From Glebionis coronaria (lineage: Eukaryota > Streptophyta > Magnoliopsida > Asterales > Asteraceae), in NCBI GenBank assembly GCA_025667525.1, contig CM046878.1, positions 77,851,696 through 77,915,695 of the forward strand: a stretch of 64,000 bases of DNA. Reading direction: 5' to 3'. The notes beneath the pieces were generated by a model. It did not search any database. It was given only the letters and a program-made list of their open reading frames with translations, and was not told the DNA's origin. Positions 1 through 12,120 of the stretch are shown piece by piece; positions within the stretch are counted from its first letter, which is position 1, and every line of letters starts with the position of its first letter. The translations under genes were made by a program, and so were the position numbers.

Positions 1-2612
1 CTTTCCTTCACATGTGAACCAAGGTTGACTGAAATTTCAAAAAATCGTCCAAGGGCATGTTAGGAATTTTGTTCATTAGGGTTTTCAGTATCTAGTAGCT
101 TCTATTAGAGCCTATTTAAGGAGGATGCAACATGTGCATACCCCTTTGTTCCAGATTTTGCTTTAAAATATTGTAATTCCTTTTTAAAGTTATAAAAGTT
201 GGTATTTGTGTTTATAAAGTAATTCCTTTTTATTTTTTAAAATTTGGTGGTATTGTTTAAGCATAATCTGAGTTCCATAAATCTCTTTTGGTTTTGTTAA
301 CTTTAATTCAGAAAGTTAAGGTTGGTGAGAGGACACTCAATCCAAAACCTTGAATTTTCTGAGAAAGTTATATGAGCTATTGGCTTATTTGGTGGATAAC
401 CAAATAAGCTACATAAGCTTGTATAAGCTATTTCATCAGTTTCAAGTCTTTCCAAGTTTTCTAAATTTTCAAATTTTCATTCAAGAGAAAAATCAGTTTT
501 TTTAATATTTCTGCTTTATTTTTAAAAGCTATAAGCTACAAGTTGACTTGTCAATAAGTCAATCTTATAGCCTATAAGCTCTTGTACCAGGTTATTCTTG
601 CTCTTGGTTGTCTGTTTTTGGCAGGTTCAAAACAGGAACTAAGAACATCATCATCATCATAATCATTTTGCATTCAAATTGCCAAAAAGTTCTGCACAAG
701 CCCGGGCTTGTAAGGAGTTGGCTTTTCAGCCATTGTGGGACCTGGATGTCGGTCCCACAAGGTAAATCTCTTGTACATTGTTTCAGTTTTCAATATTTCA
801 GTTTTATGTGATTTTTCATGAGTTTGTGAAAATATGCTTGTTTGTTTGTTTTATCTGCTTGATTAGGCCTCTTATTGTTTGTTATGCATATTAGGAGTGT
901 TTGAAATCAGTTTGGTTGAGTTTGAAAAGCTTTTGGTTTGATAAAATTGATTTTCAGTAACTAAAGGGGTGTTTGGGAATAGGGGATAAGATGGTATAAG
1001 CTACTGCTTTTAGCTTGAAAACCACTCACACTCACTCTCTTAGGTTTACTTGGTATAAGTGTATTATTCTTGTTGGTTTGGTGTGTTTAAACCAGGAATT
1101 TGCATGTTAAAAATTGAGAAGAGTAGCCTAAATTCACAAAATGCCCTTAGTGACTGATTTTTGTTGATTTGGTTCATTAAATTCTTAAACCTGTTAGAAG
1201 TAGGGTTTAAGTAGGGTTTGTAATTGATTGTATGCTAGTTGGTGGGATTGTGTGCAAGATTTAGCCAAGTGAAAATCACAATTGTGCCATTTGAACCAGG
1301 TCACTGTTCATCAGACACCACTCATGCTTAATCAGTAACTTGTTGTGCCATTTGTGCTTGATTTTTGTGAAGTACTTGTGTGTTTTTTGTGTTTACTTAG
1401 ACTCCCCACAACCCAACTGGTGTGGGGGTGCCTTGTTGTCCAAAGAAAACCAAGCCATAAGCTTTCCTAAGCTCAAAAGGTCACCAGACCAAATTTTTGT
1501 ACTACCAGTGGGAACCAAGTTCCCACTGCCTGTGTTAAGGTTACCACTGCTCAGCATAAGGACAAAAGTCCCAACATGTCACTATCAAATTTCAAGATTT
1601 TTTGTCTTTTGTGGGTAAATTTAAGAGTTAGGGCTTGAAATTTGTTTCATTATTTTTCTTATTTAATTTGGGATTTTTCTGTTTAATTAGAATTTTTATT
1701 ACTGTTCATTTGCTATTTTTTAGGTTTAATTGCAATTTTTAAATACTTTTAAGTTTCTATTTTTTGTGATTTAGTGACAAAAACAATTATTTTTCAGTTT
1801 TAAGATTTTTCTTGGATTTAGAAAAATAATTTAAGATTTTTAGTTCAAAAATTTTTTACTATTCACTTTTTATTTATTTTTTAGAATTAAATTAGTTTAG
1901 TTAAGGTTTTATTTATAACTGTTTTTGTCTTTTAGTGAAAAATTTTATATTTTTCAAAGTTTTTCATTTTTCTACTGTTCTTTAGAGTAATTTAGGATTT
2001 TTAAAAGTGTCAAATTATTTTTGGCATTATTTTATTATTTTTTATAATTATTTTGGTTTAAAAATAGTTTTTAGTGATTTAAAAATAGAAAAATAGTTTT
2101 CAAAATTTAGGAAAAGTACTTTTTAGTCTTTAGATAATATAAGTAAGTTATTTGTTCAATAAAATAATATTTTGGACATTTTTATTAATTATATTTAATT
2201 TTAGGGCTTTAATTAGCATTTAAAATTGAATATTTAATTAATAAAAGGTTTTAAAATATTTATTGGATTTTTATTCTTATTTATATTATTTTAGACTTAG
2301 TTTTAACTTTTAATTAATTTTTAGGTTTAATTTTTTAACTTGTAGCTTTTAACGGTTTTACGTGAACGCCTTTTTCGTCTTACTTTAATCCGTCCTCGTA
2401 ACCGTCATTCTCTTCTCGTCCCAATTCTATTTTCTTTTTCTCAATATAATCACAAACCATTATCCAAATCATTACACACATAACACACTAGCGTCCTCGA
2501 GAACGAACTCACTTTAGGGTCATTTACACACGGTTTTCCTAAATCGTCGTGCTTACCCTATATTTTAGGTGCTTGTTTTTCCTAAAGCAAGTGTCTAATT
2601 TATCAACTATCA
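1..2612 (+). repeat. 5' LTR of the Athila-like element (partial)
   Basis: This matches 9511-12120 almost base for base (2612 against 2610 bp) and ends in CTATCA just before the PBS. Differences are scattered substitutions and short indels, roughly 1-3% by eye, so the insertion is fairly recent. Short open frames inside it (608-811, 1340-1618) recur at the matching place in the other LTR and are not genes. A TATA-like CTATTTAAGG lies near 112. The last ~900 bp are very AT-rich. Confidence 0.93.
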
Positions 2613-2615
2613 TTT

Positions 2616-2633
2616 TGGTGCCGCTGCCGGGGA
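2616..2633 (+). other. Primer-binding site, tRNA-Asp type
   Basis: TGGTGCCGCTGCCGGGGA begins 3 bp after the 5' LTR end. It resembles the complement of the tRNA-Asp 3' end, the primer usually used by Athila/Tat elements. A related PBS (TGGCGCCGCTGCCGG) stands at 58,234 in the second gag-protease element. Confidence 0.85.
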
Positions 2634-3364
2634 GGCGTGTTGTGTTTTGATTGGAATTGTTGTTTTTATATACTAACCATAATTAGTATTTGTATTAGTA
2701 GCACTCTACTAATACGTATTATCGGTTTTCGGTTTTTGTGTGAATACTATTACTATATTGTATATGTAGAACAACAAATTTACAAGTACTCCAAATACGT
2801 GAGAAATCACAACCTTGACTTGGGAGGTCATTACCCAATCATTGTATTCGAATCTCAAACCAAAGAAAAAAGGCAAAAATAGATAAATACTTTCGTGAAG
2901 CTCAATCTTGAAAAATACAAACTATAAGGTGGGTATAAGGCGGATATTATAAAATATATCCTAAGGAAAAAGGCTCTTAAGTGCTTCGCGCCGCCTCGTT
3001 TCCCCGCTTGCTTGTGAGTATTTGATTTTGAGAGCTAATCGAGGGTTTTGCCGCCCAAAGTATTACTAAGTATCATATATATTTTCTTGGTTTCCATTGA
3101 TTAAACCCTCTTGAACGATTTGGTGTTCCACTAACGTTCTAAAGTCATCGAAGGCGTTCACTTCACGTGATCGTTTTCATTCCTTGAGGCTTCTTTAATC
3201 GAGAGATTTGATTAAGGAGGAGATTTGTAGATTTGTGTCTACTTAATACATTCCACAAATTCCAAAAAGGTTAATACAATCAAAAACCACAAAATTTTTT
3301 TAAAAAAAATACAAAACACCAAAAAGAATCTTCTTTGCTCGTCCCCTCGTTGTACGTGACGTTT
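2634..3364 (+). other. 5' untranslated leader of the Athila-like element
   Basis: This runs between the PBS and the gag start and holds no convincing gene. A short frame at 2637-2882 has no recognisable domain. The leader is the expected place for packaging signals, but none can be identified by eye. Confidence 0.6.
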
Positions 3365-4819
3365 ATGCTAACTCGTAATCAAGCAAGACGTGCACGTAAA
3401 CGAAAGAACAAAACTCCCACTCCAAACAATTCTAGTGAGGAGTCTCCTATTGACGAACCCATTGTAAGAGAAGCACCAACCATGGCGAATCGAACTATGA
3501 TGGAGTTACTTCAAGCACCCACCGAGGGTTATGGAGAGGCTATTGTGATTCCAGCTATCCTTGCAGAGAATTTTGAGGTGAAAACGGGTTTGTTGTCGAT
3601 GATTCAAAACAACAAATTCCGTGGTGATGAGAAGGACAATCCACACAACCATATCCGCCAATTTAATCGTCTTACCGCCACTTGCAAATTTAAGGATGTC
3701 TCGAATGACTCGATTAAGATGATGCTTTTTCCGTATTCCTTAGCGGGGCCCGCTAAAATTTGGTTAGAGAAAGAGCCACCCAATTTTATATTGACGTGGA
3801 AGGATCTCGTTTCGAAATTTGTGAACCAATTTTTTCCGCCCTCAAAGACTAAGCACTTGAAAAACGAGATTTCAAAATTTTCACAAGAGTGTAATGAAAG
3901 TTTTTCAACGGCTTGGAATAGGTTTAAGGAGATGTTACATGAATGTCCTCATCACGGTTTTTCCGACTTGCATCAAATTGACACGTTTTACAATGGACTT
4001 AATGATCATGAAAGAGGTTATTTAAATGCCGCCGCGGGTGGTAATTTTTTGTGTAAAACGGTTGAGGAAGCTTTGGTGATAACTGAAAATAGGTCTAAGG
4101 TTTATAGCCCTCGTAACACACCGAGTGTTACCAAATTGGGTCCGTCATCATCGTCTCGTAGCATTAATGCCTTACATGATGAAGCTAATAAGGAAAATCG
4201 GTTTTTCGATAGGTTTTAGACTCTTATGTTCCATTGGAAAGCTCAAGAAGCTTCGAATTCCGCTTCGGTTAAAGCGGTTTCTAAGAGTTGTTTGTCTTGT
4301 GGTGGAGCTCATGATCTTTCCGAGTACATTATCGCGGATGGTAACACTTCGAGTGCTTATGTAGCCACGAGAACTTATAACCAAAACGGTCAAGGTTCCC
4401 GCCAAAATCAAGCTCCACCAAATCAAAATGCTAATAACTATCGAAACAACAATCAAGGTGGTAATTATCAAGGCAATCAACGTAATTACAACAAGGGTAA
4501 TTATCAAAGTAGAAATGGGCAAATTTCAAACCAAAACCAAAACCGTGATTTTCAAACTAACATTCAAGGTTTTCAAAATGATCACACCAAAAATCTTCAA
4601 GGAGAATTTTTTAATTATGCTAAGGCAAACGATGCTAAGTTTGACAATATGCAACGTGAAATGGTTAGCTTAAAATCCAAGTTGAAAACGAGCTTAAAAA
4701 CGAACTTGCTAATGAACTTAAGACTCATGCTAATAAAATGGAAGGAAATGTTCAACGACTCCAACAAAATCAACAAAAAATGGAGCAAGGTCAACATGAG
4801 ATTAAGCAAGAGTTGTTAA
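3365..4819 (+). pseudogene. gag: gag (capsid/nucleocapsid), Athila type, interrupted
   Basis: The gag polyprotein would form the cytoplasmic particle that packages element RNA. The likely start is the ATG at 3365 (MLTRNQARR); an upstream in-frame ATG at 3335 adds ten residues. The Retrotrans_gag core is clear from the spacing of PAKIWLEKEPP, the W in ILTWKDL, FPPSKT and DTFYNGL. A TAG at 4217-4219 interrupts it, and the same frame resumes at once. A nucleocapsid zinc knuckle follows at 4289 (CLSCGGAHDLSEY), of CX2CX3HX4C form, but its final Cys is Tyr. Behind it is a basic, Asn/Gln-rich stretch. A frameshift near 4680 moves the coiled-coil-like Lys/Glu-rich tail into another frame, which then meets a TAA near 4837. 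This copy cannot make a normal gag. Confidence 0.87.
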
Positions 4820-4854
4820 AAGCGGATGCTAGGTAATCTAAGTTTGAAGACCGA

Positions 4855-6608
4855 ATGGGAAAAATGTTTGAAGCTATCATGTGTAAACCTTCTTCTTCGG
4901 GTGGTCTTCCTAGTGATACCATCGTGAACCCGAAAGGAGAATTGAAGGTTATTACTACTCGTAGTGGTAAAACTTTCAAAGAACCCATTTCTCGTCCAAG
5001 TACTTCTATGGAGAAGAAAAAGAGAAAGAACCCGAGGTGGTGGTAGAAAAGGAGCAAATTCCAAGCCCACGAAGTACCGCTCAAACCACACCTACGGTTG
5101 AACCAATACCAATCATGGAACCCGAGATTCCAAGGCCTTTTCCTATGCCCCAACCCACACCACCCTTACCTTACCCTTCAAAACGAAACAAGGAAAAGGC
5201 ACAAGAACGAAATAATTATCAATTTAAACTTTTTATGAAAATGTTTCGTGACTTGCATTTTAATATAAGTTTTGTCGACGCCTTGGTCATGATGCCTCGA
5301 TTTGCCACGAACTTCAAAAGTATGTTGAATAACAAAGAAAAATTGCAAAAATCGTCTAGTTGTTCATTGGTTTTTCTTAGCCGCATACCTCAAAAAGTCA
5401 GTGATCCCGGCAAGTTTTTAATCCCATGTGCTATACAAGATATGGAAGAATGCTACGCCTTGGCCGATCTTGGTGCTAGTATTAATTTGATGCCTCTTGA
5501 GATTTTTAAATCACTCAATATTCCCAATCTCACTCCTTCAAGAATGTCAATCGAGATGGCCGATCATTCTACGATTCTAGCTTGTGGAGTAGCCGAGGAC
5601 GTCTTCGTGAAAGTTGCAAAGTTCTACTATCCCGTAGAATTTATTGTTGCTGACATCCCTATCGATCCTAAAGTTCCTCTAATTTTAGGTCGATCATTTT
5701 TGGATACCTTGAGAGCACTTATCGATGTGCATGCTAGGAAAATCACTCTTCGTTTCAATGAGGAAGAACTCGTCATAAATGCAACTCAAAACTCCACACT
5801 TTCTCATGTGTATTCTATCACGTCTTTGAACAATGTTAGTCCCATCAAAAACATTTGTAAAAATATTTCAAAAAGCGTTTTAGGAGTTGTTGAGAAAAAT
5901 GAAGTTCCGTCCCCTCCGCCGGTGGAGGTTAAGAGTGTTAAGCCTACGATTCCAATCACGAATGATTCTTCGGATGATGAATATGTAGATCCCGATGGGG
6001 GAGTTTTCTTTGTTGACAAACGTTTTGAGAACTTACCACCACCTTTACCAAAACAGTTTTCAAATGTGAGAATTTTTAGTGTGACTAACATTGCTTTAGA
6101 AACACCAAATATTTTTGACATAATTAAGTCGGGTTTTCATAAGGAGAGTTTAAAAGATGAAAAAAGGAAAGATTTTAAACTGGATTTAAAATATTTTTCT
6201 ACAATTCTAACTCCGTCATCACCATGTGTTTTGAGTACTACAAGCTCGTCTTCTCCTTTTGACGATGCTTTGTGTGGACCTAGTATGGGGGAAGCCCCTT
6301 ATGTTCCCTCCCCTTTCTCTACCAAGGACGAGATATTTGATCTCGGAATTGCTTATAAAGGGAAATCTCGGTCTTCAACCGATGCAATAAATGGAAAATC
6401 TTTCTATTTGATTGGTGCGAGTCTACCTCGAGTAGCTCAATGTATTTACAACTTACCCATTGTCCCACCCTTCTATTTCTTCTCATCTATTTTCTTGAAA
6501 CCCTTTGGGTTTTTGTTAACACATGATGAAGTGACGTTGATTTGTTTTTCCAATGAAAACGAGAACGCCATATTTGATCCCTGTATTTTGCACCAGCAAA
6601 GGACTTAG
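4855..6608 (+). pseudogene. pro: Aspartic protease plus variable C-terminal region of the gag-pro polyprotein
   Basis: The frame starting at 4855 is continuous in sense with gag; a frameshift near 5010-5040 moves it into the 5037-6608 frame. After a Pro-rich linker there is a retropepsin-like protease with active-site motif ADLGASINLMP (Asp codon 5466, Gly codon 5472) and a later LILGRSFL motif. It should cleave the polyprotein. Downstream, where pol would be expected, is a ~280-residue region with Pro- and Asp-rich patches. It ends in a hydrophobic segment (PFYFFSSIFLKPFGFLL) and then N-x-I-F-D-P-C. I cannot assign a function to that region. The second element in this window has a comparable tail. 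Confidence 0.83.
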
Positions 6609-8520
6609 TCCTTTATACCAGTTGTTTTTGGGCCTTGTTTATCATGTAAGCCCCACCAAAAATTGACCATACCAAGATAATCCCTAAATGATCACATTTG
6701 TGGGGATTCGACTCGAGCTTTTGACTCGGTTATCAAAAACAAGGTGCCTCGTGGGGGAGACCCATGCTTATCCATGTACATATTATTGCTTTCTAATTAG
6801 TTTAATGTGAGGGGATTTGTGCCCTTCCAATCTTTGTTCCGTGGTTGTTTGTGCATTGTGGTTTTTAGATCATGATCTTCACGATTGGAGCCTCTCGTGT
6901 TCGTTTTATGGGAGCACTCGATCGTTTGCTTTGAAGACTTTCTCAATATCCATGATATATCCTTTTGATGTTCTAACCTTAGGTTATTAGCACACTTCAT
7001 AAACGGCTATTAATTTATTGGTTACACCCTTTCCATGCTAGATTAGGCATTCGACTACGTCTCTAGTATGGGGGTGTTTCCACCCCTAGACTCGAAACAT
7101 TGAGGACAATGTTTAACTTTAGTATGGGGGGTGAATAGATAGTTGCCTTGCCAAACCTTCACGCTTTCCAAAGTTTATCTTTTTGTTTATCGTTTTTGTT
7201 GCAAAATAAGGCTAAAAATGGCCAAATTTTAAAATTTTTCTCATGTTTTATAAGTGTTTGAAGACACGAATGTAGATTTTCCGATGGCGAGAATAAGAGT
7301 AATTTTTTACTCGACCGTGCGTGTTGAGCACTTAGCTTTGATTCCTTAACTTCACATTAGGCTAAGTCTCTTAAATGAGGACGAGAAATGATAGGGTTAA
7401 TTATAAGTTACTATGCTAAACATAGAGTACTCGTATTCTTTCAAAAACTCATGTGTTCTCGTTGTTTGCTTATTCTCCCTTCGCATGTAAATATTTTTTC
7501 TGCTTAATAAATATTGACTTAGCGGTTTAGTTTTGATTGTTGGGTTTCTATTTTTTTCTAGTAGCTTCCGTGTAATTAAATTGGGAAGACATTAAGGTAT
7601 CGTCAGCGTCACGGTTTTGAAGTATTGACACCCAGATAATCGAAAGCTTCACCCAATAATAAGATTTCAAGTGCTCACCTAAATCTAGCAAACAATTTGA
7701 AGCCCCACAAGGCCGAAAAATCTATGCAAAATTGAAAGTGAATCAAGCCTTAATCTTCGAAGCTTTAAAGATCCAAAATTCGCCTTAGCGTGAGGATATA
7801 TGTCTTTGGCTAATAAAACCACCGATGAGGCGGATAATAAAAGGCAAGGCAAGACCGAAGTCATAATAAAAGCTTCATGGCGAAGTTGAATAAAAGATGG
7901 AGGTAAACCAAAGATAATAAGGCCCTTCCAAGGCCCTTCCGTTAGGGGGCGTATAAAAGTCTTGGTAATAAGTCTCATGTTCAAAACTGTTATAAAACCG
8001 TGTTTATCGATCCTTTTGTGGACTTAATTTTTTGACATCGTTGTCTATTGGGAGGGGTTATTGATTTGATGATCTTGATTACACCGTTAGGACTCTATTT
8101 TTAGACCTAAATCTCTATTATCGCATAAGTCAAACAATGTATCCTCGTGAAACATTCAAGACAAAATAAAATATAAGAGATACAACCTAGGAATAATGGG
8201 AGGATAAGTACGTGATTAGGGCATATGAGTAGTGTTAGCATTACTAACTTATAATGACAATGATCTCGTTGCACGCTTGGCATGGAATTGGGGTGAAAAT
8301 CGAGGACGATGAAATTATTTCTAACGAAGCATTCACGTGTTCTTATTCTATGAACCTAAACGTCCCATTTTGCGATGAAAATCATACATTATGTCTAAAA
8401 CACAAGTGTAGTAATAGTAGTAGTGTAGCTAGTTTATCGTTCAATAAAGTAAATAAAAATGTATTTTGGAGATGCTACAATACTTTATTCTAGCATTGCG
8501 TGAGGGCACGGCAATGGTTT
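6609..8520 (+). other. 3' non-coding internal region of the Athila-like element
   Basis: No gene is seen here; minus-strand frames at 6797 and 7685 look spurious. It contains a perfect 8 bp stem hairpin with an AGGA loop at 7095-7114, and two internal copies of the polypurine tract, AGTATGGGGG at 7065 and 7121, matching the terminal one at 8521. Blocks near 7378-7530 and 8110-8330 are recognisably shared with 62,590-62,700 and 63,345-63,540 of the second gag-protease element, so the two elements have common ancestry beyond their coding part. Confidence 0.7.
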
Positions 8521-8532
8521 AGTATGGGGGAG
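8521..8532 (+). other. Polypurine tract of the Athila-like element
   Basis: AGTATGGGGGAG lies directly before the 3' LTR start TGATGAGA. This is the expected plus-strand primer for reverse transcription. Confidence 0.88.
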
Positions 8533-11500
8533 TGATGAGACTGCTTTTATACATAGTCTCATCGTCCAAATCGGGCTTAAAATGCATTAAATATCATTGA
8601 AACTGCCAAATATATGCTCGTGTTTGTTGCTTGCATATTTTAGGTACGGATATTGAGGAAATGACAAAAAGATCACAAGAATCAATCAAAAACGAACACG
8701 GGAAACTAAGCCGCACAATGAACCGGACCCGAATCATGAATTTCCAAAATGACCTTGAAGTTTGAAGATTGTACAAGTTTGGTCCCTCAAGAATTGAAGA
8801 CTTGTCAATTTATACCCTTGCAAATCTCATTTATTGCATTTGGGTCCCTAAATTATCAATAATTTGCAAGTATGGACCTTGAAGATCTCAAAGTTTACAA
8901 GATTAGTCCTTGTTTCCATAACTATAACTTGGAAGGACTGAAAATGCCAACTGCCCAAAGTTGTTTACAAAGGAAAAGAAGTTTTTGCTGTTTATTACAA
9001 AATGAAGAAAGGAAAGGAATTGAGGGACTTATATTGCCCAGACAAACAAACTTCCCTCCTCCTATCACATCCTCCCACGTCACCCACAATCCACCATCAA
9101 CCAATCAGACACTCCCATCCACCCACGTCACACCCCACTCACGTTTTAAATTAACTTTTATAATCAGTTTATAACTTTCCCACTAAAACAAAATATTTAA
9201 AAACTTAATCCCCAAATCAGATTAAACCCAAGCCTAATCCACCCAAGAACCCTAGTTAATCCCAGGATGAATTAAACCCTAATCAAAGGAGTTTTTGCTC
9301 AATGTTTCCAGATCACTAATTCATCACACCCTAAACACAAACCTAATCTCACTTTTGTCCCCACTCAACCCATGTGCTCCCCAAGAGATTCCCTGCTCAC
9401 GTCCCTTTCCACAAAACCCCATGAGGGGACATGATCAACGCCCCAAATGGTTTTACTTGTCCTCCACACCAAATGAAGGGTCCAAGATCAAACAAGACAA
9501 CTGGCCATCACTTTCCTTCACATGTGAACCAAGGTTGACTGAAATTTCAAAAAATCGTCCAAGGGCATCTTAGGAATTTTGTTCATTAGGGTTTTCAGTA
9601 TCTAGTCGCTCTATTAGAGCCTATTTAAGGAGGATGCAACATGTGCATACCCCTTTGTTCCAGATTTTGCTTTAAAGTATTGTAATTCCTTTTTAAAGTT
9701 ATAAAAGTTGGTATTTGTGTTTATAAAGTAATTCCTTTTTATTTTTTGAAAGTTGGTGGTATTGTTTAAGCATAATCTGAGTTCCATAAATCTCTTTTGG
9801 TTTTGTTAACTTTAATTCAGAAAGTTAAGGTTGGTGAGAGGACACTCAATCCAAAACCTTGAATTTTCTGAGATAGTTATAGGAGCTATTGGCTTATTTG
9901 GTGGATAACCAAATAAGCTACATAAGCTTGTATAAGCTATTTCATCAGTTTCAAGTCTTTCCAAGTTTTCTAAATTTTCAAATTTTCATTCAAGAGAAAA
10001 ATCAGTTTTTTAATATTTCTGCTTTATTTTTAAAAGCTATAAGCTACAAGTTGACTTGTCAATAAGTCAATCTTATAGCCTATAAGCTCTTGTACCAGGT
10101 TATTCTTGCTCTTGGTTGTCTGTTTTTGGCAGGTTCAAAACAGGAACTAAGAACATCATCATCATCAAAATCATTTTGCATTCAAATTGCCAAAAAGTTC
10201 TGCACAAGCCCGGGCTTGTAAGGAGGTGGCTTTTCAGCCATTGTGGGACCTGGATGTGGGTCCCACAAGGTAAATCTCTTGTACTTTGTTTCAGTTTTCA
10301 ATATTTCAGTTTTATGTGATTTTTCATGAGTTTGTGAAAATCTGCTTGTTTGTTTGTTTTATCTGCTTGTTTAGGCCTCTTATTGTTTGTTATGCATATT
10401 AGGAGTGTTTGAAATCAGTTTGGTTGAGTTTGAAAAGCTTTTGGTTTGATAAAATTGATTTTCAGTAACTAAAGGGGTGTTTGGGAATAGGGGATAAGCT
10501 AGTATAAGCTACAGCTTTTAGCTTGAAAACCACTCACACTCACTCTCTTAGGTTTACTTGGTATAAGTGTATTATTCTTGTTGGTTTGGTGTGTTTAAAC
10601 CAGGAATTTGCATGTTAAAAATTGAGAAGAGGAGCCTAAATTCAGAAAATGCCCTTGGTGACTATTTTTGTTGATTTGGTTCATTAAATTCTTAAATTTG
10701 TTAGAAGTAGGGTTTAAGTAGGGTTTGCAATTGATTGTATGATAGTTGGTGGGATTGTGTGCAAGATTTAGCCAAGTGAAAATCACATTTGTGCCATTTG
10801 AACCAGGTCACTGTTCATCAGACACCACTCATGCTTAATCATAACTTGTTGTGCCATTTGTGCTTGATTTTTGTGAAGTACTTGTGTGTTTTTTGTGTTT
10901 ACTTAGACTCCCCACAACCCAACTGGTGTGGGGGTGCCTTGTTGTCCAAAGAAAACCAAGCCATAAGCTTTCCTAAGCTCAAAAGGTCACCAGACCAAAT
11001 TTTTGTACTACCAGTGGGAACCAAGTTCCCACTGCCTGTGTTAAGGTTACCACTGCTCAGCATAAGGACAAAAGTCCCAACATGTCACTATCAGATTTCA
11101 AGATTTTTTGTCTTTTGTGGGTAAATTTAAGAGTTAGGGCTTGAAATTTGTTTCATTATTTTTCTTATTTAATTTGGGATTTTTCTGTTTAATTAGAATT
11201 TTTATTACTGTTCATTTGCTATTTTTTAGGTTTAATTGCAATTTTTAAATACTCTTAAGTTTCTGTTTTTTGTCTTTTAGTGACAAAAACAATTATTTTT
11301 CAGTTTTAAGTTTTTTCTTGGATTTAGAAAAATAATTTAAGATTTTTAGTTCAAAAAGTTTTTACTGTTCACTTTTTATTTATTTTTTAGAATTAAATTA
11401 GTTTAATTAGGGTTTTATTTATAACTATTTTTGTCTTTTAGTGAAAAATTTTATATTTTTCGAACTTTTTCATTTTTCTACTGTTCTTTAGAGTAATTTA

Positions 11501-12120
11501 GGAATTTTAAAAGTGTCAAATTATTTTTGGCATTATTTTATTATTTTTTATAATTATTTTGGTTTAAAAATAGTTTTTAGTGATTTAAAAATAGAAAAAT
11601 AGTTTTTAAAATTTAGGAAAAGTACTTTTTAGTCTTTAGATAATATAAGTAAGTTATTTGTTCAATAAAATAATATTTTGGACATTTTGATTAATTATAT
11701 TTAATTTTAGGGCTTTAATTAGCATTTAAAATTGAATATTTAATTAATAAAAGGTTTTAAAATATTTTTTTTGGATTTTTATTCTTATTTATATTATTTT
11801 AGACTTAGTTTTAACTTTTAATTAATTTTTAGGTTTAATTTTTTAACTTGTAGCTTTTTACGGTTTTACGTGAACGCCTTTTTCGTCTTAGTTTAATCCG
11901 TCCTCGTAACCGTCATTCTCTTCTCATCCCAATTCTAATTTCTTTTTCTCAATATAATCACAAACAGTTATCCAAATCATTACACACATAATGCACTAGC
12001 CTCCTCGAGAACGAACTCTCTTTAGGGTCATTTACACACGGTTTTCCTAAATCGTCGTGCTTACCCTATATTTTAGGTGCTTGTTTTTCCTAAAGCAAGT
12101 GTCTAATTTATCAACTATCA
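8533..12120 (+). repeat. 3' LTR of the Athila-like element (complete, 3588 bp)
   Basis: It runs from TGATGAGACT to CAACTATCA. Its last 2610 bp pair with 1-2612. Frames at 8872, 9295, 10116 and 10789 are LTR sequence and not genes. The following bases ACGAT should be the target duplication; the partner lies outside the window. Confidence 0.93.

Larger units (their letters stand above)
1..12120 (+). mobile_element. Athila-like gag-protease LTR retrotransposon, non-autonomous, 5' end outside window
   Basis: Positions 1-2612 repeat at 9511-12120 with few differences, which defines an LTR pair. The 3' LTR is complete (8533-12120, 3588 bp, TG...CA), so about 976 bp of the 5' LTR lies left of the window and the whole element would be about 13.1 kb. 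The 5' LTR is followed by a PBS resembling the 3' end of tRNA-Asp, as known for Athila/Tat-lineage Ty3 elements, and the 3' LTR is preceded by a purine tract. The 5.9 kb internal region encodes gag and an aspartic protease only. I saw no RT, RNase H or integrase. The coding frame carries stops and frameshifts, so mobilisation would need proteins from another element. It sits inside the internal region of a chromovirus-like element. The flank after the 3' LTR starts ACGAT, the expected target duplication. Confidence 0.9.

Noticed and set aside
608..1618. Open frames at 608-811 and 1340-1618
   Set aside because: They recur at 10,116-10,319 and 10,789-11,124 because both lie in the LTR pair; no domain is visible.
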